Numbered from the stretch's first letter, positions 17,659 through 26,566 are shown. The stretch is 64,000 nucleotides of DNA from Candidatus Yanofskybacteria bacterium CG10_big_fil_rev_8_21_14_0_10_36_16 (GCA_002794035.1 PCXQ01000005.1:82587-146586), one strand, 5' to 3'. Numbers and translations: made by a program. Notes: a model not told the origin generated them from the sequence alone.

Positions 17659-18069
17659 TTACTTATTTGAACCCCATTGCCACTTAGGTTTTTCACCCTT
17701 TTTAATACAAATCTTTATTAAAGCGACAGTTAAAAGAGTGACAGGGATAACGAATGTAAACATTACTTCGCTTCTAGGAGAATCGGAATCAAGAGTAAGT
17801 CCGAAAAATAAAACTGCAACAATATAAACAACTGTGACAATCCAGCCTTCGCGCGAAACTGGAGTCCAGCCCCAGCCAAATAGTTTTCTCTTAAACCAAA
17901 GATGTTTAGGATTATCTTTAATATAAGCCATATAAGGCTTCCCCAAAAACACAGTTAACAGGGCAGCAAAAACAGCTATGCCAACAGCAAAATTGCCCGA
18001 TAAAACACTGGCAATAAATCCCGCAATAACAAAATATGCAACTGTTTTAAAATCAATTGGGTATTTCAT
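17659..18069 (-). CDS. Four-TM membrane protein, unknown
   Basis: A 136-residue hydrophobic protein with about four membrane segments separated by a basic loop (KHLWFKRKLFGWGWTPVSRE) and a Lys/Trp-rich tail (GEKPKWQWGSNK). No family is recognised. It lies ten bases upstream of the C39 peptidase gene, so the two are probably co-transcribed. Confidence 0.55.
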   Translation of the reverse strand: MKYPIDFKTVAYFVIAGFIASVLSGNFAVGIAVFAALLTVFLGKPYMAYIKDNPKHLWFKRKLFGWGWTPVSREGWIVTVVYIVAVLFFGLTLDSDSPRSEVMFTFVIPVTLLTVALIKICIKKGEKPKWQWGSNK

Positions 18070-18109
18070 TGATTAAAACTAAATATTTTTTATGAAACTT
18101 TTATGATAA

Positions 18110-18427
18110 TTAAAAACTTAACAATAGAAGCAATGCCACGGCTATTAAAGCAAACAAAAGTCCAAGAGTATGAGAAAGAAGCGAAAGAGCTTCCTTTTTA
18201 AATCCGTCTAGATACCACATTACAGACTTGCCAAACACAAGCCATCCTGTAATTGCCGCGGAAAGAACAAAAAGAAGAAGCATGAGTATCGGCGCAAATA
18301 CGGTGTCTGGACCCTTATCAAAATTAAGAATTCGAGGAGCATAAAACATAAAAGATGCCACCAATATGACATAGCCGGCAGTTAAGAGAGTATTAATTAA
18401 AGCTGTCTTTACTATTTTATTTTTCAT
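18110..18427 (-). CDS. Three-TM membrane protein, unknown
   Basis: A 105-residue hydrophobic protein with segments near residues 8-30, 43-66 and 82-104. DUF5671-like small membrane proteins of Patescibacteria look similar, but I cannot assign it firmly. It starts just after the terminator at 18474-18505 in the minus direction and is probably the first gene of the unit that includes 17659-18069. Confidence 0.5.
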   Translation of the reverse strand: MKNKIVKTALINTLLTAGYVILVASFMFYAPRILNFDKGPDTVFAPILMLLLFVLSAAITGWLVFGKSVMWYLDGFKKEALSLLSHTLGLLFALIAVALLLLLSF

Positions 18428-18473
18428 ATATTTAAGATACCCCGAATTGGACCAAAAAACAACCTATTGCATA

Positions 18474-18505
18474 TAAAAACAGCCCCGCCAAGGCGGGGCT
18501 GTTTT
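18474..18505. terminator. Intrinsic terminator
   Basis: AGCCCCGCC AAG GCGGGGCT with T runs on both sides. On the minus strand it follows directly on the stop codon of the thioredoxin-like gene at 18506. Confidence 0.9.
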
Positions 18506-19567
18506 TTATCCAAATGTAAACGTATATAATCGGGCACTCGGATCTTCTATTATTAGCTCCAACACGTGCTCTCCTTTTTCAGGCAAATCAACCAGCTCAT
18601 ATAATTGGCTAGACTTAACTGTAACCTCTTTTGTTTCCTTGCCATCAATAAAAACTTTTATATTCACCGGCTCATCAGACTCGGCAACTAAATTTACTTT
18701 TCGTGCCTTAAATTTAAATATTACTTTTGCTCCTGCATTTTGATTTTCTGCATACTCTTTTTGAACATACCACGAACCATCTAGATAAAGATTGTTAAGC
18801 TTGGGGTCTGTCGGACCTTTTAGATTTTGATGTCCTGTTTGTTTCTGAACACCATTCGCCAAAAGCTCATTTCTAAATGCGCCAAAATATACCTCGGGGC
18901 TGTCGGGCCTTACAGACACATCCTCTACGCCCTTGGGATCAGCCGTGTCCTTATCAATGCCTCCCGACTCGCCAAGAACAATTTTTCTTTCCATTAAAAG
19001 TTCTCTGATTTTTTGTTCTGTTTCCTCATATGCTCCTTCTCCTATGTGATCGTAAACGATAAACCCATCAATATCTATAAGGTATTTGCGGGGCCAATAT
19101 CGATTGCTATAAGCTCGCCAAGTTGAATAATTGTTATCTTGAACCACGGGGTATTCAATACCAAACTTTTCAGTAGCTTCTAGAACATTTTCGTATTTTT
19201 TCTCAAACTCAAATTCAGGCGTGTGAACACCCACTATCAAAAGGCCGTCATCCTCATATTTATCCCACCAAGCATTAAGATAAGGCGTGGTTCTCTGGCA
19301 ATTTATACAGCTATAAGTCCAAAAATCAATTAGTATTACTTTCTTTCCTATATAATCAGCAATTTTAAACGGCTCTGAATTTATAAAGCCCTGAGTACCA
19401 ACAAGTTCCTTAGCAGGTTCATATTTCTCTGTCTTCTCTTCTTTAGATTGTATTTCTATATCAGCATCATCAATACTAATTTGATCCGGTCTCTGCGACT
19501 CAAAGTAAAAAATAGTACCAACAATACCAACAACGACCAAAATTAAAATTATATTTTTTATTTTCAT
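18506..19567 (-). CDS. DipZ/TlpA-type thioredoxin-like protein
   Basis: A 353-residue protein with an N-terminal anchor, a thioredoxin domain with the redox motif SCINCQR in the context IDFWTYSCINCQRTTPYLNAWW, and a C-terminal beta-rich domain (about residues 220-353) like the one following the thioredoxin of DipZ proteins. CcdA is encoded next door (23-base gap), so this is DipZ split into two genes: CcdA passes electrons across the membrane to this protein. The role is thiol reduction in the envelope, possibly also keeping haem- or copper-binding cysteines reduced. Confidence 0.85.
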   Translation of the reverse strand: MKIKNIILILVVVGIVGTIFYFESQRPDQISIDDADIEIQSKEEKTEKYEPAKELVGTQGFINSEPFKIADYIGKKVILIDFWTYSCINCQRTTPYLNAWWDKYEDDGLLIVGVHTPEFEFEKKYENVLEATEKFGIEYPVVQDNNYSTWRAYSNRYWPRKYLIDIDGFIVYDHIGEGAYEETEQKIRELLMERKIVLGESGGIDKDTADPKGVEDVSVRPDSPEVYFGAFRNELLANGVQKQTGHQNLKGPTDPKLNNLYLDGSWYVQKEYAENQNAGAKVIFKFKARKVNLVAESDEPVNIKVFIDGKETKEVTVKSSQLYELVDLPEKGEHVLELIIEDPSARLYTFTFG

Positions 19568-19589
19568 TTGCGTCGAAGGTTCAAATTAA

Positions 19590-20297
19590 TTATTCCAATA
19601 AGAATCTATTAAGTATTTCCAAATTAGCAATCCTGCTTAAGTTTTGAGTAAATGCCAAAACTCCCAAAGCAATCAAAATGACTCCGAACACTTTTGTTGC
19701 ATATGAAAGCTGAACTGCATATTTTGTAATAAATGTTGAAGCGCGTGAAGCAAAGAGGCCGACAACCAAAAATGGCAATCCCAACCCGAGAGAATAGCTA
19801 AACAACAAATAAAGTGCTGAGCCCGGCTGAGTTGCAGCAAGGCCTAATATACCTCCCAAAACTGCACCGACGCACGGTGTCCACCCCGCAGCAAATGCAG
19901 ATCCAAAAAGAAATGAGGTTAAATATCTAGAGTTGAATTTTTTGGTAACATGAGGCTTAAATTCTCTTTCCAAAAATGGGATCCTAATAAGACCAGTCAA
20001 ATACAAACCAAAAAATATTATTATTCCTCCGCCTATTCTTGCCAGCCAAATCTGAGCATCATAAGCAACAGCTTCTAAAACTGTATTCAGCAACACTCCA
20101 AGAACTGAAAACACAGCAGAAAAACCAAGAACAAAGAAAAGGCTGTTTAAAAATATTTCTTTGCGGTTAACCTTTCCGGGTTCAAGAGAAGAACCAGCCA
20201 GATAAGCCAAAAATCCGGGAATTATTGGCAAAACACAAGGCGAAAGAAATGAGACCAACCCTGCAACAAAAGCAAAAATTATTCCAATGTCTACCAT
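19590..20297 (-). CDS. ccdA: CcdA-type transmembrane thiol reductase
   Basis: A 235-residue protein with six membrane segments and the two key cysteines in SFLSPCVLPIIPGF (residue about 21) and GWTPCVGAVLGG (about 138), the CcdA/DsbD-beta signature. It carries reducing equivalents from cytoplasmic thioredoxin to envelope thioredoxin-like proteins, here encoded on both sides (18506-19567 and 20359-20985). Confidence 0.9.
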   Translation of the reverse strand: MVDIGIIFAFVAGLVSFLSPCVLPIIPGFLAYLAGSSLEPGKVNRKEIFLNSLFFVLGFSAVFSVLGVLLNTVLEAVAYDAQIWLARIGGGIIIFFGLYLTGLIRIPFLEREFKPHVTKKFNSRYLTSFLFGSAFAAGWTPCVGAVLGGILGLAATQPGSALYLLFSYSLGLGLPFLVVGLFASRASTFITKYAVQLSYATKVFGVILIALGVLAFTQNLSRIANLEILNRFLLE

Positions 20298-20309
20298 GAG
20301 ATAACTTAC

Positions 20310-20343
20310 ATATCAGACATTTATAGATTTAAATGTTCTGATG
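20310..20343 (-). other. Intercistronic hairpin
   Basis: ATCAGA-CATTTA pairs with TAAATG-TTCTGAT between the thioredoxin-like gene and ccdA. There is no strong T run, so it may be an RNA processing or stability element rather than a terminator. Confidence 0.4.
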
Positions 20344-20358
20344 TGTAAAATTTAAAAT

Positions 20359-20985
20359 TTATAAAGCATCGCCTATCTCCTTAAGGTATCTCGCTTCATC
20401 CCAAGAATCTGGCCATTTTCCTATTCTCTGGCCATCTTTTACAAATACCTTAGTATGTTGATAAGCCACACCAAACTCACGAGCGAGATCTTTCTCTTTG
20501 CTGTCCGTTTCATTATCATTGTAATTCACCCTAAACCCAACAACATCGTCCCCAGTTAGTTTACTAAAAGCAGAGTACATCTTAGGAATTTCTTTCTTAC
20601 AAGTTGGGCACCAATTAGCGTAAAAATATAAAACAACTAATTTTTCAGACTCCAAAGCTTTTTCATAATCTGCTTGATTGAAATTAATCACCGGCGATGA
20701 ACTTCCTCCCAAAACCTCTCCTGAAAATTCAACTTCCGTCATTCCATCTTCGTTCACTATCATCTCATCTACCCCCTCATAACCTGGAGCGGGCACTTCC
20801 AGAGTAGTACCATTATCACCCTCTTGCCCTGAGCCTGCTTGTGGTGAGGAACCCGAATCCGCCGAAGGGTCCCGCATCTCACCATTATCTTGTATGGCAC
20901 CATCCTGGCTATTGCCCATAAAATAGTAGACAGAACCTGCCACTGCCACAATCACTAAAACTAAAATTATAGCTTTGTTATTCAT
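20359..20985 (-). CDS. Membrane-anchored thioredoxin-like protein
   Basis: A 208-residue protein with an N-terminal anchor (AIILVLVIVAVAGSVYYFM), a low-complexity Gly/Ser/Glu linker and a thioredoxin domain with YANWCPTCKKEIPK (CPTC active site). It is likely the partner of the adjacent CcdA. The start is the ATG at 20985, where leader copy 3 ends; an in-frame ATG at 20997 would add MRVR. Expression may respond to both the leader and the nearby XRE-type operator. Confidence 0.85.
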   Translation of the reverse strand: MNNKAIILVLVIVAVAGSVYYFMGNSQDGAIQDNGEMRDPSADSGSSPQAGSGQEGDNGTTLEVPAPGYEGVDEMIVNEDGMTEVEFSGEVLGGSSSPVINFNQADYEKALESEKLVVLYFYANWCPTCKKEIPKMYSAFSKLTGDDVVGFRVNYNDNETDSKEKDLAREFGVAYQHTKVFVKDGQRIGKWPDSWDEARYLKEIGDAL

Positions 20986-21128
20986 CCTCACCCTCATTAA
21001 GAATAACTTATCGGCTGATCACAAGTTCAACCATCTAATTTATTCTTAAAAAATTAATTTATTAGTGTAATCCCCACTTTTGTTTTAAAAATCATTAAGA
21101 CCAATTCTTAATGAGTGTGAGGATTCAT
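20983..21128 (-). promoter_or_regulatory. Repeated leader element, copy 3
   Basis: On the minus strand it runs from a mini-ORF MNPHTH (21128-21108) to the start codon of the thioredoxin-like gene (20985-20983). The 5' arm reads CCTCACAC and the 3' arm GGTGAGG: relative to copy 1 both arms changed together (C to T, G to A), which keeps the pair. The internal GTGGGG is at 21077-21072. About 85% of the two 20-base ends can pair. Confidence 0.7.
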
Positions 21129-21134
21129 AATATA

Positions 21135-21167
21135 TGTTTCATCATAATTTAAGGTTATGATGAAACA
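21135..21167. promoter_or_regulatory. Inverted repeat upstream of leader copy 3
   Basis: TGTTTCATCATAA and TTATGATGAAACA form perfect 13-base arms around a seven-base loop. A related TTTCATCATCATTTCAC lies upstream of leader copy 2 (about 4212-4228). It could be an operator shared by leader-bearing genes. Confidence 0.4.
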
Positions 21168-21195
21168 TTAACCTTTATATACAGTCTTACAAAAA

Positions 21196-21223
21196 CACAA
21201 TGTAAAGTCAACTTTACATTGTG
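21196..21223. promoter_or_regulatory. Candidate XRE operator / hairpin
   Basis: Perfect 13-base arms CACAATGTAAAGT/ACTTTACATTGTG around CA. The core TGTAAAGTCAACTTTACA closely matches the site at 21859-21878 before the XRE gene. On the minus strand it includes a TTGACT that could act as a -35 box, and it is followed by five T, so it might instead end the XRE-membrane protein unit. Confidence 0.5.
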
Positions 21224-21260
21224 GATATCTACGATTTATTTATTAAATTTTTAGCAATAT

Positions 21261-21626
21261 CTATTTTTTTACCCTTCCATATATAACTCCTGCAATTTTT
21301 GCTGTCATCATAACTGCCAACACCATAAGCATCCAGTCTGATAATTGATGGCGCAAACTTTCAACAATAATCCCAACGATAACTATGGCAGCGCCGGCCA
21401 AAAAACCCATCCTATCAGCCATCATCCTCAACATAGACTCTCTTTCATCTTTTGTGTTTTCTCTGAACATGAAAGAAACAAAAATTCCAAACAACAACAC
21501 AACTCCGGTCACAAGCATCATTTCAGTCTTTGAAGGCATCAAAAAATCCATTGGGTTAATAAGAACAACCAACAATACGATTATTATAATCGCGGTAATT
21601 ATTTCAGATAAAAAATCTTTAAGCAT
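21261..21626 (-). CDS. Four-TM membrane protein paired with XRE regulator
   Basis: A 121-residue protein with about four membrane segments, a basic/acidic loop FRENTKDERESMLRMMADRMG in the middle and a basic tail. It resembles the DUF2178-type proteins that are regularly co-encoded with small XRE regulators. Its start overlaps the regulator stop by eight bases. Function unknown; the pairing suggests the membrane protein modulates the regulator or is its main target. Confidence 0.65.
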   Translation of the reverse strand: MLKDFLSEIITAIIIIVLLVVLINPMDFLMPSKTEMMLVTGVVLLFGIFVSFMFRENTKDERESMLRMMADRMGFLAGAAIVIVGIIVESLRHQLSDWMLMVLAVMMTAKIAGVIYGRVKK

Positions 21627-21828
21627 TTTTTAAGAAAAAAACATCCTCTAGTCTCTCTTTGAATACTTTGGAAATCTTCAAAGAAAGCAAAACTGAAGGA
21701 GTGTAATTCCCCTTTTCAATTGCAATTATAGTCTGACGTGTTACGCCGACTTTTTGAGCTAGTTCTTCTTGGGTCATCTTTTTTTCTAGCCTTAATTCAT
21801 GCACTCTATTTTCTATTTTATCATTCAT
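21619..21828 (-). CDS. Small XRE-family DNA-binding regulator
   Basis: A 69-residue helix-turn-helix protein: RLEKKMTQEELAQKVGVTRQTI then IEKGNYTPSVLLSLKISKVF is a canonical XRE/HTH_3 domain of the YgzD type. There is no extra sensing domain. A -35 TTGACA inside a palindrome-like site and a -10 TAATAT put the likely transcript start within a few bases of the ATG, so the mRNA may be leaderless. Confidence 0.85.
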   Translation of the reverse strand: MNDKIENRVHELRLEKKMTQEELAQKVGVTRQTIIAIEKGNYTPSVLLSLKISKVFKERLEDVFFLKNA

Positions 21829-21858
21829 TATTATTATATTAATCCCCTTTTAATATAA

Positions 21859-21878
21859 ATGTCAAATTGACTTTACAT
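21859..21878 (-). promoter_or_regulatory. XRE promoter with overlapping operator
   Basis: On the minus strand, ATGTAAAGTCAATTTGACAT contains the -35 box TTGACA, with TAATAT 18 bases downstream. It matches the palindrome at 21196-21223, as expected for autoregulation by the XRE protein. Confidence 0.55.
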
Positions 21879-21888
21879 TTTATAATCA

Positions 21889-21934
21889 AAAAAAACCCGC
21901 CAAAATTTTGCTATACAAAACTTAAGCGGGCAAG
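21889..21934 (-). terminator. Intrinsic terminator after 21979-22311
   Basis: On the minus strand CCCGC and TTTTG pair with CAAAA and GCGGG, with an internal bulge, followed by eight T. Confidence 0.65.
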
Positions 21935-21978
21935 CTTAACCCAACAAAAAAACACATTTAAAAACACGTTTTTGAAGG

Positions 21979-22311
21979 TTATTTCTTTCTTTCAAAGAAG
22001 CTTAAAAGTCCAAAAAAACCGAAGAAGCCTAAAAATCCGGAACCAAAACTAGGAATTAAGCCTACCAGGCCAAAGAATCCCAAAAACCCTAATTTCCAAG
22101 TGTTGGCTGGAGCCCTTTTTTCTATAATAAGAATAATCTCATGAATAACCGCCATCGTAAAAGCCAACACGAATATTAACGCCAAGATAAAAAATACCGG
22201 CTCTTCAGTGCCGGAAAAAGCATAAACAGCATTATGCAACACAGCAGACAACACAGCTAATCCAAAAAGGGTATATATTTTTGTAACATGATCTAGTTTA
22301 ATCTTAAACAT
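21979..22311 (-). CDS. Three-TM membrane protein with GFLGFFG repeats
   Basis: A 110-residue protein with two N-terminal membrane segments and a C-terminal Gly/Phe-rich tail made of near-repeats of GFLGFFG (residues about 75-104), resembling DUF3796-like proteins. Function unknown. It is a single-gene unit closed by the terminator at 21889-21934. Confidence 0.5.
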   Translation of the reverse strand: MFKIKLDHVTKIYTLFGLAVLSAVLHNAVYAFSGTEEPVFFILALIFVLAFTMAVIHEIILIIEKRAPANTWKLGFLGFFGLVGLIPSFGSGFLGFFGFFGLLSFFERKK

Positions 22312-22427
22312 ATTTGAAATCTTATACTTATATTCTACTAGAAAACTTTAAAACTAAAAAGTGAACATTTCATGAAAAAACTCATATATAAAAACTCGGA
22401 ATAAATTCCGAGTTTTAAAATTTAAAA

Positions 22428-25400
22428 TTAAAATATTGAAATAAATCGATTGAACGATTCGTCCGATATTCCCTTCGCGTGCAAATGAACTGATATTCTA
22501 CCATTGTCTAAAAAAGAAAAAAGGCCAATTTTCATACCACTCGAAAGTGGATGAAAAGAATTGATACCCCACAAAGGTCTTGGTATTGATGCTACGGCTA
22601 TAGACTTAGCGGAATTTACACTGACACTACCCAATGGTCCACTAGAAAATAAATGACCAGAATCAATACCTTTAAAAAATAATGGATCATTTTTTTCTAC
22701 GCAATCTAGCACTTTATCAAAGTGTACGGAATTTTTAACAAACCAATTAATTTTTTCAGAAATCTGATGAGAAACCTCATCCTGATCACTTTCTCTAGAC
22801 AAATCTACAACAAACATAAAATGATCATTAGCTTGTGCAACTAAATTTCTCAGATAATTAAAGGAAAGCGCTGGATAATTTCTTCCTGGCGTTCCAATTC
22901 TCAATGGTATTTTGGAAAATCCAGTCCATTTGTGTAAGGCAATGGCATACTTAGCCAATAAATCATACACTGAAATATCGGCAGGTAGTAATTCTTTCAA
23001 AAAAGACTGGGTCATATTACCCTCACATTCAAAATTAGAAGATTTTTTAATTTTTGTTTTAATCTCATCTACCACAACATAGTATTCCTTAATTAGAACT
23101 TTTATGTAATTTAAAATTTCTTCTGGATAATAAATTGATTCCAAGTCTTGATTTAAGTCCTCCGAGGTAAATAATTTTTTAGGCAACAATGCATCGTTTT
23201 TTTGACTAAAAGATTCATACAATCTTATTAACTCAGAGGCCAGCAAATCCCCGCTAACCAAATCTACCAAAAGGTGGCTAAGTTGCCAAACAAAATCATA
23301 AGAATTATGGCCCCTCTTAATGAGGACCCATCTAAACATTGGGTATTTACCTATTTCAAATGGTAAAAAAGCCAGTTGGCTCGTAGCATAACCTGAATTA
23401 ATATCCAAATCTAAATCAGATAAATCCATATACGGTATTCTGGTACTAATAAGATCGAAAAAATTCACAACAATCTTACCTTCTTTAATCAACAAAGAAG
23501 ATCTTAAAGCATCATGCCTGCTAATCAAAACACGAAGTGCTTGAGATAATGCTATTTCATCAACCTCCTCATTGAATCTAATCTGAACATATGTATGGTC
23601 AAACTGTGCCTTGTTGATTTTTTTTATTCTTCTTTTTTGACTGATTGTTAAATCTGCAATTTTAGACCCCCTTAAGTTATCAGTTTTTAAATAATTTGAA
23701 CTAAAAATAATTTCCCGTATATCGCTAATGGGAAATGCTCCACAAACAATATTGTCCCTCTGATAATAATAGCAAGTAAAATTATCATTCTCTGCATCAA
23801 TTAATTTAACCGTTTGTCCTATGGTTACATCAGAAGATATTGAAGGAATTCTAACACCAAACAGTTCTTCAATTCTAAAAAGCATATCTATGAAATTAAG
23901 AGAATCTCCACCAGCATCCGAAAAAGAAGTATTACTATCAATTTCATGAATACCGAGTATGTCTTTCCAGATATTGGCAATCTTAACACTAGTTGTCGCT
24001 TCGCTGTCATTAATTCTAAGCGGTGTGTTCTCTGTTTTAATCCATACAGAGCTTGCTATTTTTTTACGATCTATTTTCTCCGAAACCAAAACTGGGATTT
24101 TTGTTTCTATGAACATTTTGGGAATAAGATAATCTGGTACTTTATACTCCAAAAACTTTTTTAAATCCCCAATAGATACGTCGTCTTCTTTTTCAATTAA
24201 ACAAATTAAAAAATCAGATCCATTGTGTACAGCTTTAAAAGCAACCGCTCTAATTATGCCGGAGTACATAAGAACAAATTTTTCTACTTCTTCTGGGTCT
24301 ATCCGTAAGCCATTAATTTTAAACATAAGGTCATAACGACCACAAACAATCAAGTCACCGTTTCCATCTATAAAACCGCTGTCACCAGTTTTAAACAAAT
24401 TATCCTTACCCAACAAACGAGGCCCAACAACTACGCCTTTCTTAATATAACCAGAAAAAAGGCCTTGCCCACCAACAAACACAGCCCCTTCTTCGCTTTG
24501 TGAGCACTCACTTTTTTTATTTTTTTTATCAACAGATAGAATCTTAACCACATTTCCAGGAGTAGCCTTGCCCACAGGCAAAAAAGCGTTGTCTGAAAAA
24601 TGTTCATCGCCTCGAACTTCATAAGAAGAAAAGGAGAAAGCCTCTGTTAATCCATAGGTGTTAAAAATTCTAACGGATTTAAAATGTTTTTTAAATTCTA
24701 AAACCGATCTACAATCAGCAGGCTCGCCCGACAATATAACAGCTTTTAAACTGCTAAACATATCTGGCTCTCTTATTGCTACACCAGACAATCTTCTAAA
24801 CAAAGACGGAACCAGTTTCAAGCATGTTATTTTATACTCTTCAAAAAAGCGGCTTAACTTATTTAGATCAGACAACCATTGAAAATCAGGAATTATAACG
24901 GTCCCACCCCTTAAAAGAGGTACGAATATTGTAGTCATCGACAAAGAGAAAGATAAGGATGACAAGAGTACCATTCTTTCTCTTTTATTCCCAAGGGTGT
25001 TAAGCCAGGTTTTTACATGATTTAATATAACACCGTGTGACAAAGCCACAGCCTTTGGTTTACCCGTTGAACCAGAAGTAAATATAACCGTTGCGATAGT
25101 ACCCTCATCGTTACTTGCCTTGGGTTTTACTACCGCATCATTAATCAAACCGTTTTTGTTAATTACTATTATTCTAGTTTTTTTAACAATTTCACTACTA
25201 TTTAATTTGCTATAACCATCTTCATCTGTAATTATCACTTTACAACCAGTGTGTCTTATTACCTGCCTTAATCTGTTTGATGGAATGCTCGTGCTAACAG
25301 GTACATACCCCCTGCCAACACCTAGACAACCAAACATTGTTGCTATGTATTCAGGACATTCTCTCATATATATAGCTACTAAATTGTTATCATTTGCTTC

Positions 25401-25541
25401 AGATAATTCTTTCCCTATTACACAAGACATGTGCCATAATTCTCTATAACTTATATTTTTTGATCCATGAATAATAGCTAAATCATTAGGGTATTTATTA
25501 GCGATTGACTCAAATACTGAGTAAACATCTTCGGGGTTCAT
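22428..25541 (-). CDS. Single-module NRPS: adenylation, carrier, condensation
   Basis: A 1037-residue protein. The adenylation domain (about 1-500) has FTSGSTGKPKAVALSH (about 155), NTYGLTEA, LFKTGDSG, GRYDLMFKINGLRIDPEE and SEKIDRKK, which keeps the A10 Lys. The carrier domain has the phosphopantetheine site AGGDSLNF (Ser about 546). The C-terminal condensation-like domain (about 610-1037) has RHDALRSSL and a degenerate HHxxxDG, read as SHLLVDL (about 755): the second His and Asp remain, the first His and Gly do not. No MbtH, thioesterase or phosphopantetheinyl transferase is nearby. AAGGAGA precedes the ATG. Such genes are rare in Patescibacteria. The product is unknown; the terminal C domain could release the chain onto an amine. 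Confidence 0.85.
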   Translation of the reverse strand: MNPEDVYSVFESIANKYPNDLAIIHGSKNISYRELWHMSCVIGKELSEANDNNLVAIYMRECPEYIATMFGCLGVGRGYVPVSTSIPSNRLRQVIRHTGCKVIITDEDGYSKLNSSEIVKKTRIIVINKNGLINDAVVKPKASNDEGTIATVIFTSGSTGKPKAVALSHGVILNHVKTWLNTLGNKRERMVLLSSLSFSLSMTTIFVPLLRGGTVIIPDFQWLSDLNKLSRFFEEYKITCLKLVPSLFRRLSGVAIREPDMFSSLKAVILSGEPADCRSVLEFKKHFKSVRIFNTYGLTEAFSFSSYEVRGDEHFSDNAFLPVGKATPGNVVKILSVDKKNKKSECSQSEEGAVFVGGQGLFSGYIKKGVVVGPRLLGKDNLFKTGDSGFIDGNGDLIVCGRYDLMFKINGLRIDPEEVEKFVLMYSGIIRAVAFKAVHNGSDFLICLIEKEDDVSIGDLKKFLEYKVPDYLIPKMFIETKIPVLVSEKIDRKKIASSVWIKTENTPLRINDSEATTSVKIANIWKDILGIHEIDSNTSFSDAGGDSLNFIDMLFRIEELFGVRIPSISSDVTIGQTVKLIDAENDNFTCYYYQRDNIVCGAFPISDIREIIFSSNYLKTDNLRGSKIADLTISQKRRIKKINKAQFDHTYVQIRFNEEVDEIALSQALRVLISRHDALRSSLLIKEGKIVVNFFDLISTRIPYMDLSDLDLDINSGYATSQLAFLPFEIGKYPMFRWVLIKRGHNSYDFVWQLSHLLVDLVSGDLLASELIRLYESFSQKNDALLPKKLFTSEDLNQDLESIYYPEEILNYIKVLIKEYYVVVDEIKTKIKKSSNFECEGNMTQSFLKELLPADISVYDLLAKYAIALHKWTGFSKIPLRIGTPGRNYPALSFNYLRNLVAQANDHFMFVVDLSRESDQDEVSHQISEKINWFVKNSVHFDKVLDCVEKNDPLFFKGIDSGHLFSSGPLGSVSVNSAKSIAVASIPRPLWGINSFHPLSSGMKIGLFSFLDNGRISVHLHAKGISDESFNRFISIF

Positions 25542-25688
25542 CTTTGTCTCCTTTTTATTTTTAAAACAACTTGCAAATACAAGACAATGTTTGCATTCAA
25601 AATAAATACCATATTATATAACATAAGTCAATAAAACGGAAACCGTATAACACTCGGCAAAAAAACCCTCCTTACTTTAAAAACAAAG

Positions 25689-26270
25689 TCAATCAATAAA
25701 AAGACCGCCTGAATAAAATTTATCAGACGGCAGAAAATTAGCATACAAGCGAACTAAACGCGCCCTAATAATAAGTCGCCGGTCACGTGAGAAAGGCGGA
25801 TGACAGGTAAAAATAGTCAGAATAGAAACATTCCTATTAGTCGTATATATAATGTTATATCCTTTCACTGGGTCTACATCAAACATGTCATAAACCCGAT
25901 AACTGATAATAGCCCCGTCATTTCGTTTAATTACTATCTCGTCACCTATGTTCAAATCTTCAGCTCTAAAAAAACGCTTATCTTTCAAAACTCGGTGAAC
26001 CGCAAGCACTGAATTACCGGATTCTCCAAACTTGGGAGTGCCGGCCCAATGTGCCATCCCTCTCATGTCTATAATTGACTGATCAACCCCCTCTCTTATT
26101 GTTCCTCTAAAATTTATAGAAGAAATAGTAACCACACCCAAAACATCCCCGGATTTTTGTGTAGGATCTGATATTTTAAGTTGCCCATAACTTCTTAACG
26201 GCATTAAAAAAAACAGAATCATTGTTTGCAACAAAAATATATCCACCAACAAAACAAATTTATTTTTCAA
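25689..26270 (-). CDS. Sortase (class D/E/F-like)
   Basis: A 193-residue protein with an N-terminal membrane anchor and a sortase domain: VLAVHRV supplies the catalytic His (about 89), ILTIFTCHPPF the Cys (about 154) and RRLIIRARL the Arg. The start is a TTG at 26270, chosen because GGAGGTG lies six bases upstream; longer frames have no such site. No sorting-signal protein is adjacent, unlike the second sortase at 58698, so this one may be the housekeeping enzyme. Confidence 0.85.
   Translation of the reverse strand: MKNKFVLLVDIFLLQTMILFFLMPLRSYGQLKISDPTQKSGDVLGVVTISSINFRGTIREGVDQSIIDMRGMAHWAGTPKFGESGNSVLAVHRVLKDKRFFRAEDLNIGDEIVIKRNDGAIISYRVYDMFDVDPVKGYNIIYTTNRNVSILTIFTCHPPFSRDRRLIIRARLVRLYANFLPSDKFYSGGLFID
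25703..25731 (-). terminator. Terminator inside the 3' end of the sortase gene
   Basis: On the minus strand CCGTCTGA and TCAGGCGG pair across ten bases, followed by TCTTTTT. It overlaps the last codons. Confidence 0.6.
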
Positions 26271-26399
26271 AGTACACCTCCCTAATCTTATATTTATTAG
26301 ACTATCCCATTTTTTAAACAATAAGTCAATAAAAATACCCTCCTCTAAAAATCAACTGCTAAGCAACCAACAGCCCACCAATACAGGGTTAAGAGTTTT

Positions 26400-26517
26400 T
26401 CAAATTTCTAGCACATTCGCACTGCACGTTCGGCCTGCCAACCTCAGTATTCATTCACTCTCATTCACTCACTCTACTCAGTACTTCCTCGCTCAACGCT
26501 CGGTCGCTCCTAAAATC
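26400..26517. other. GC-richer intergenic sequence, possible structured RNA or repeat
   Basis: No gene is seen between 26271 and 26566. The stretch carries CTCATTCACTCACTCTACT and AGTACTTCCTCG, then CGCTCGGTCGCTCC. The motif TACTCAGTACTTCCTCG (26475-26491) is close to TACTCCAGTACTCCCTCG at 60512-60529. Confidence 0.35.
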
Positions 26518-26520
26518 AAA

Positions 26521-26547
26521 TGGTCCCGCCTAGGCGGGACCATTTTT
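26521..26547. terminator. Intrinsic terminator
   Basis: A perfect 22-base palindrome with stem TGGTCCCGCCT; T runs follow on the plus side and a weaker one on the minus side. It lies downstream of 26567-26782. Confidence 0.8.
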
Positions 26548-26566
26548 AAAAATGTTAATTATATTA

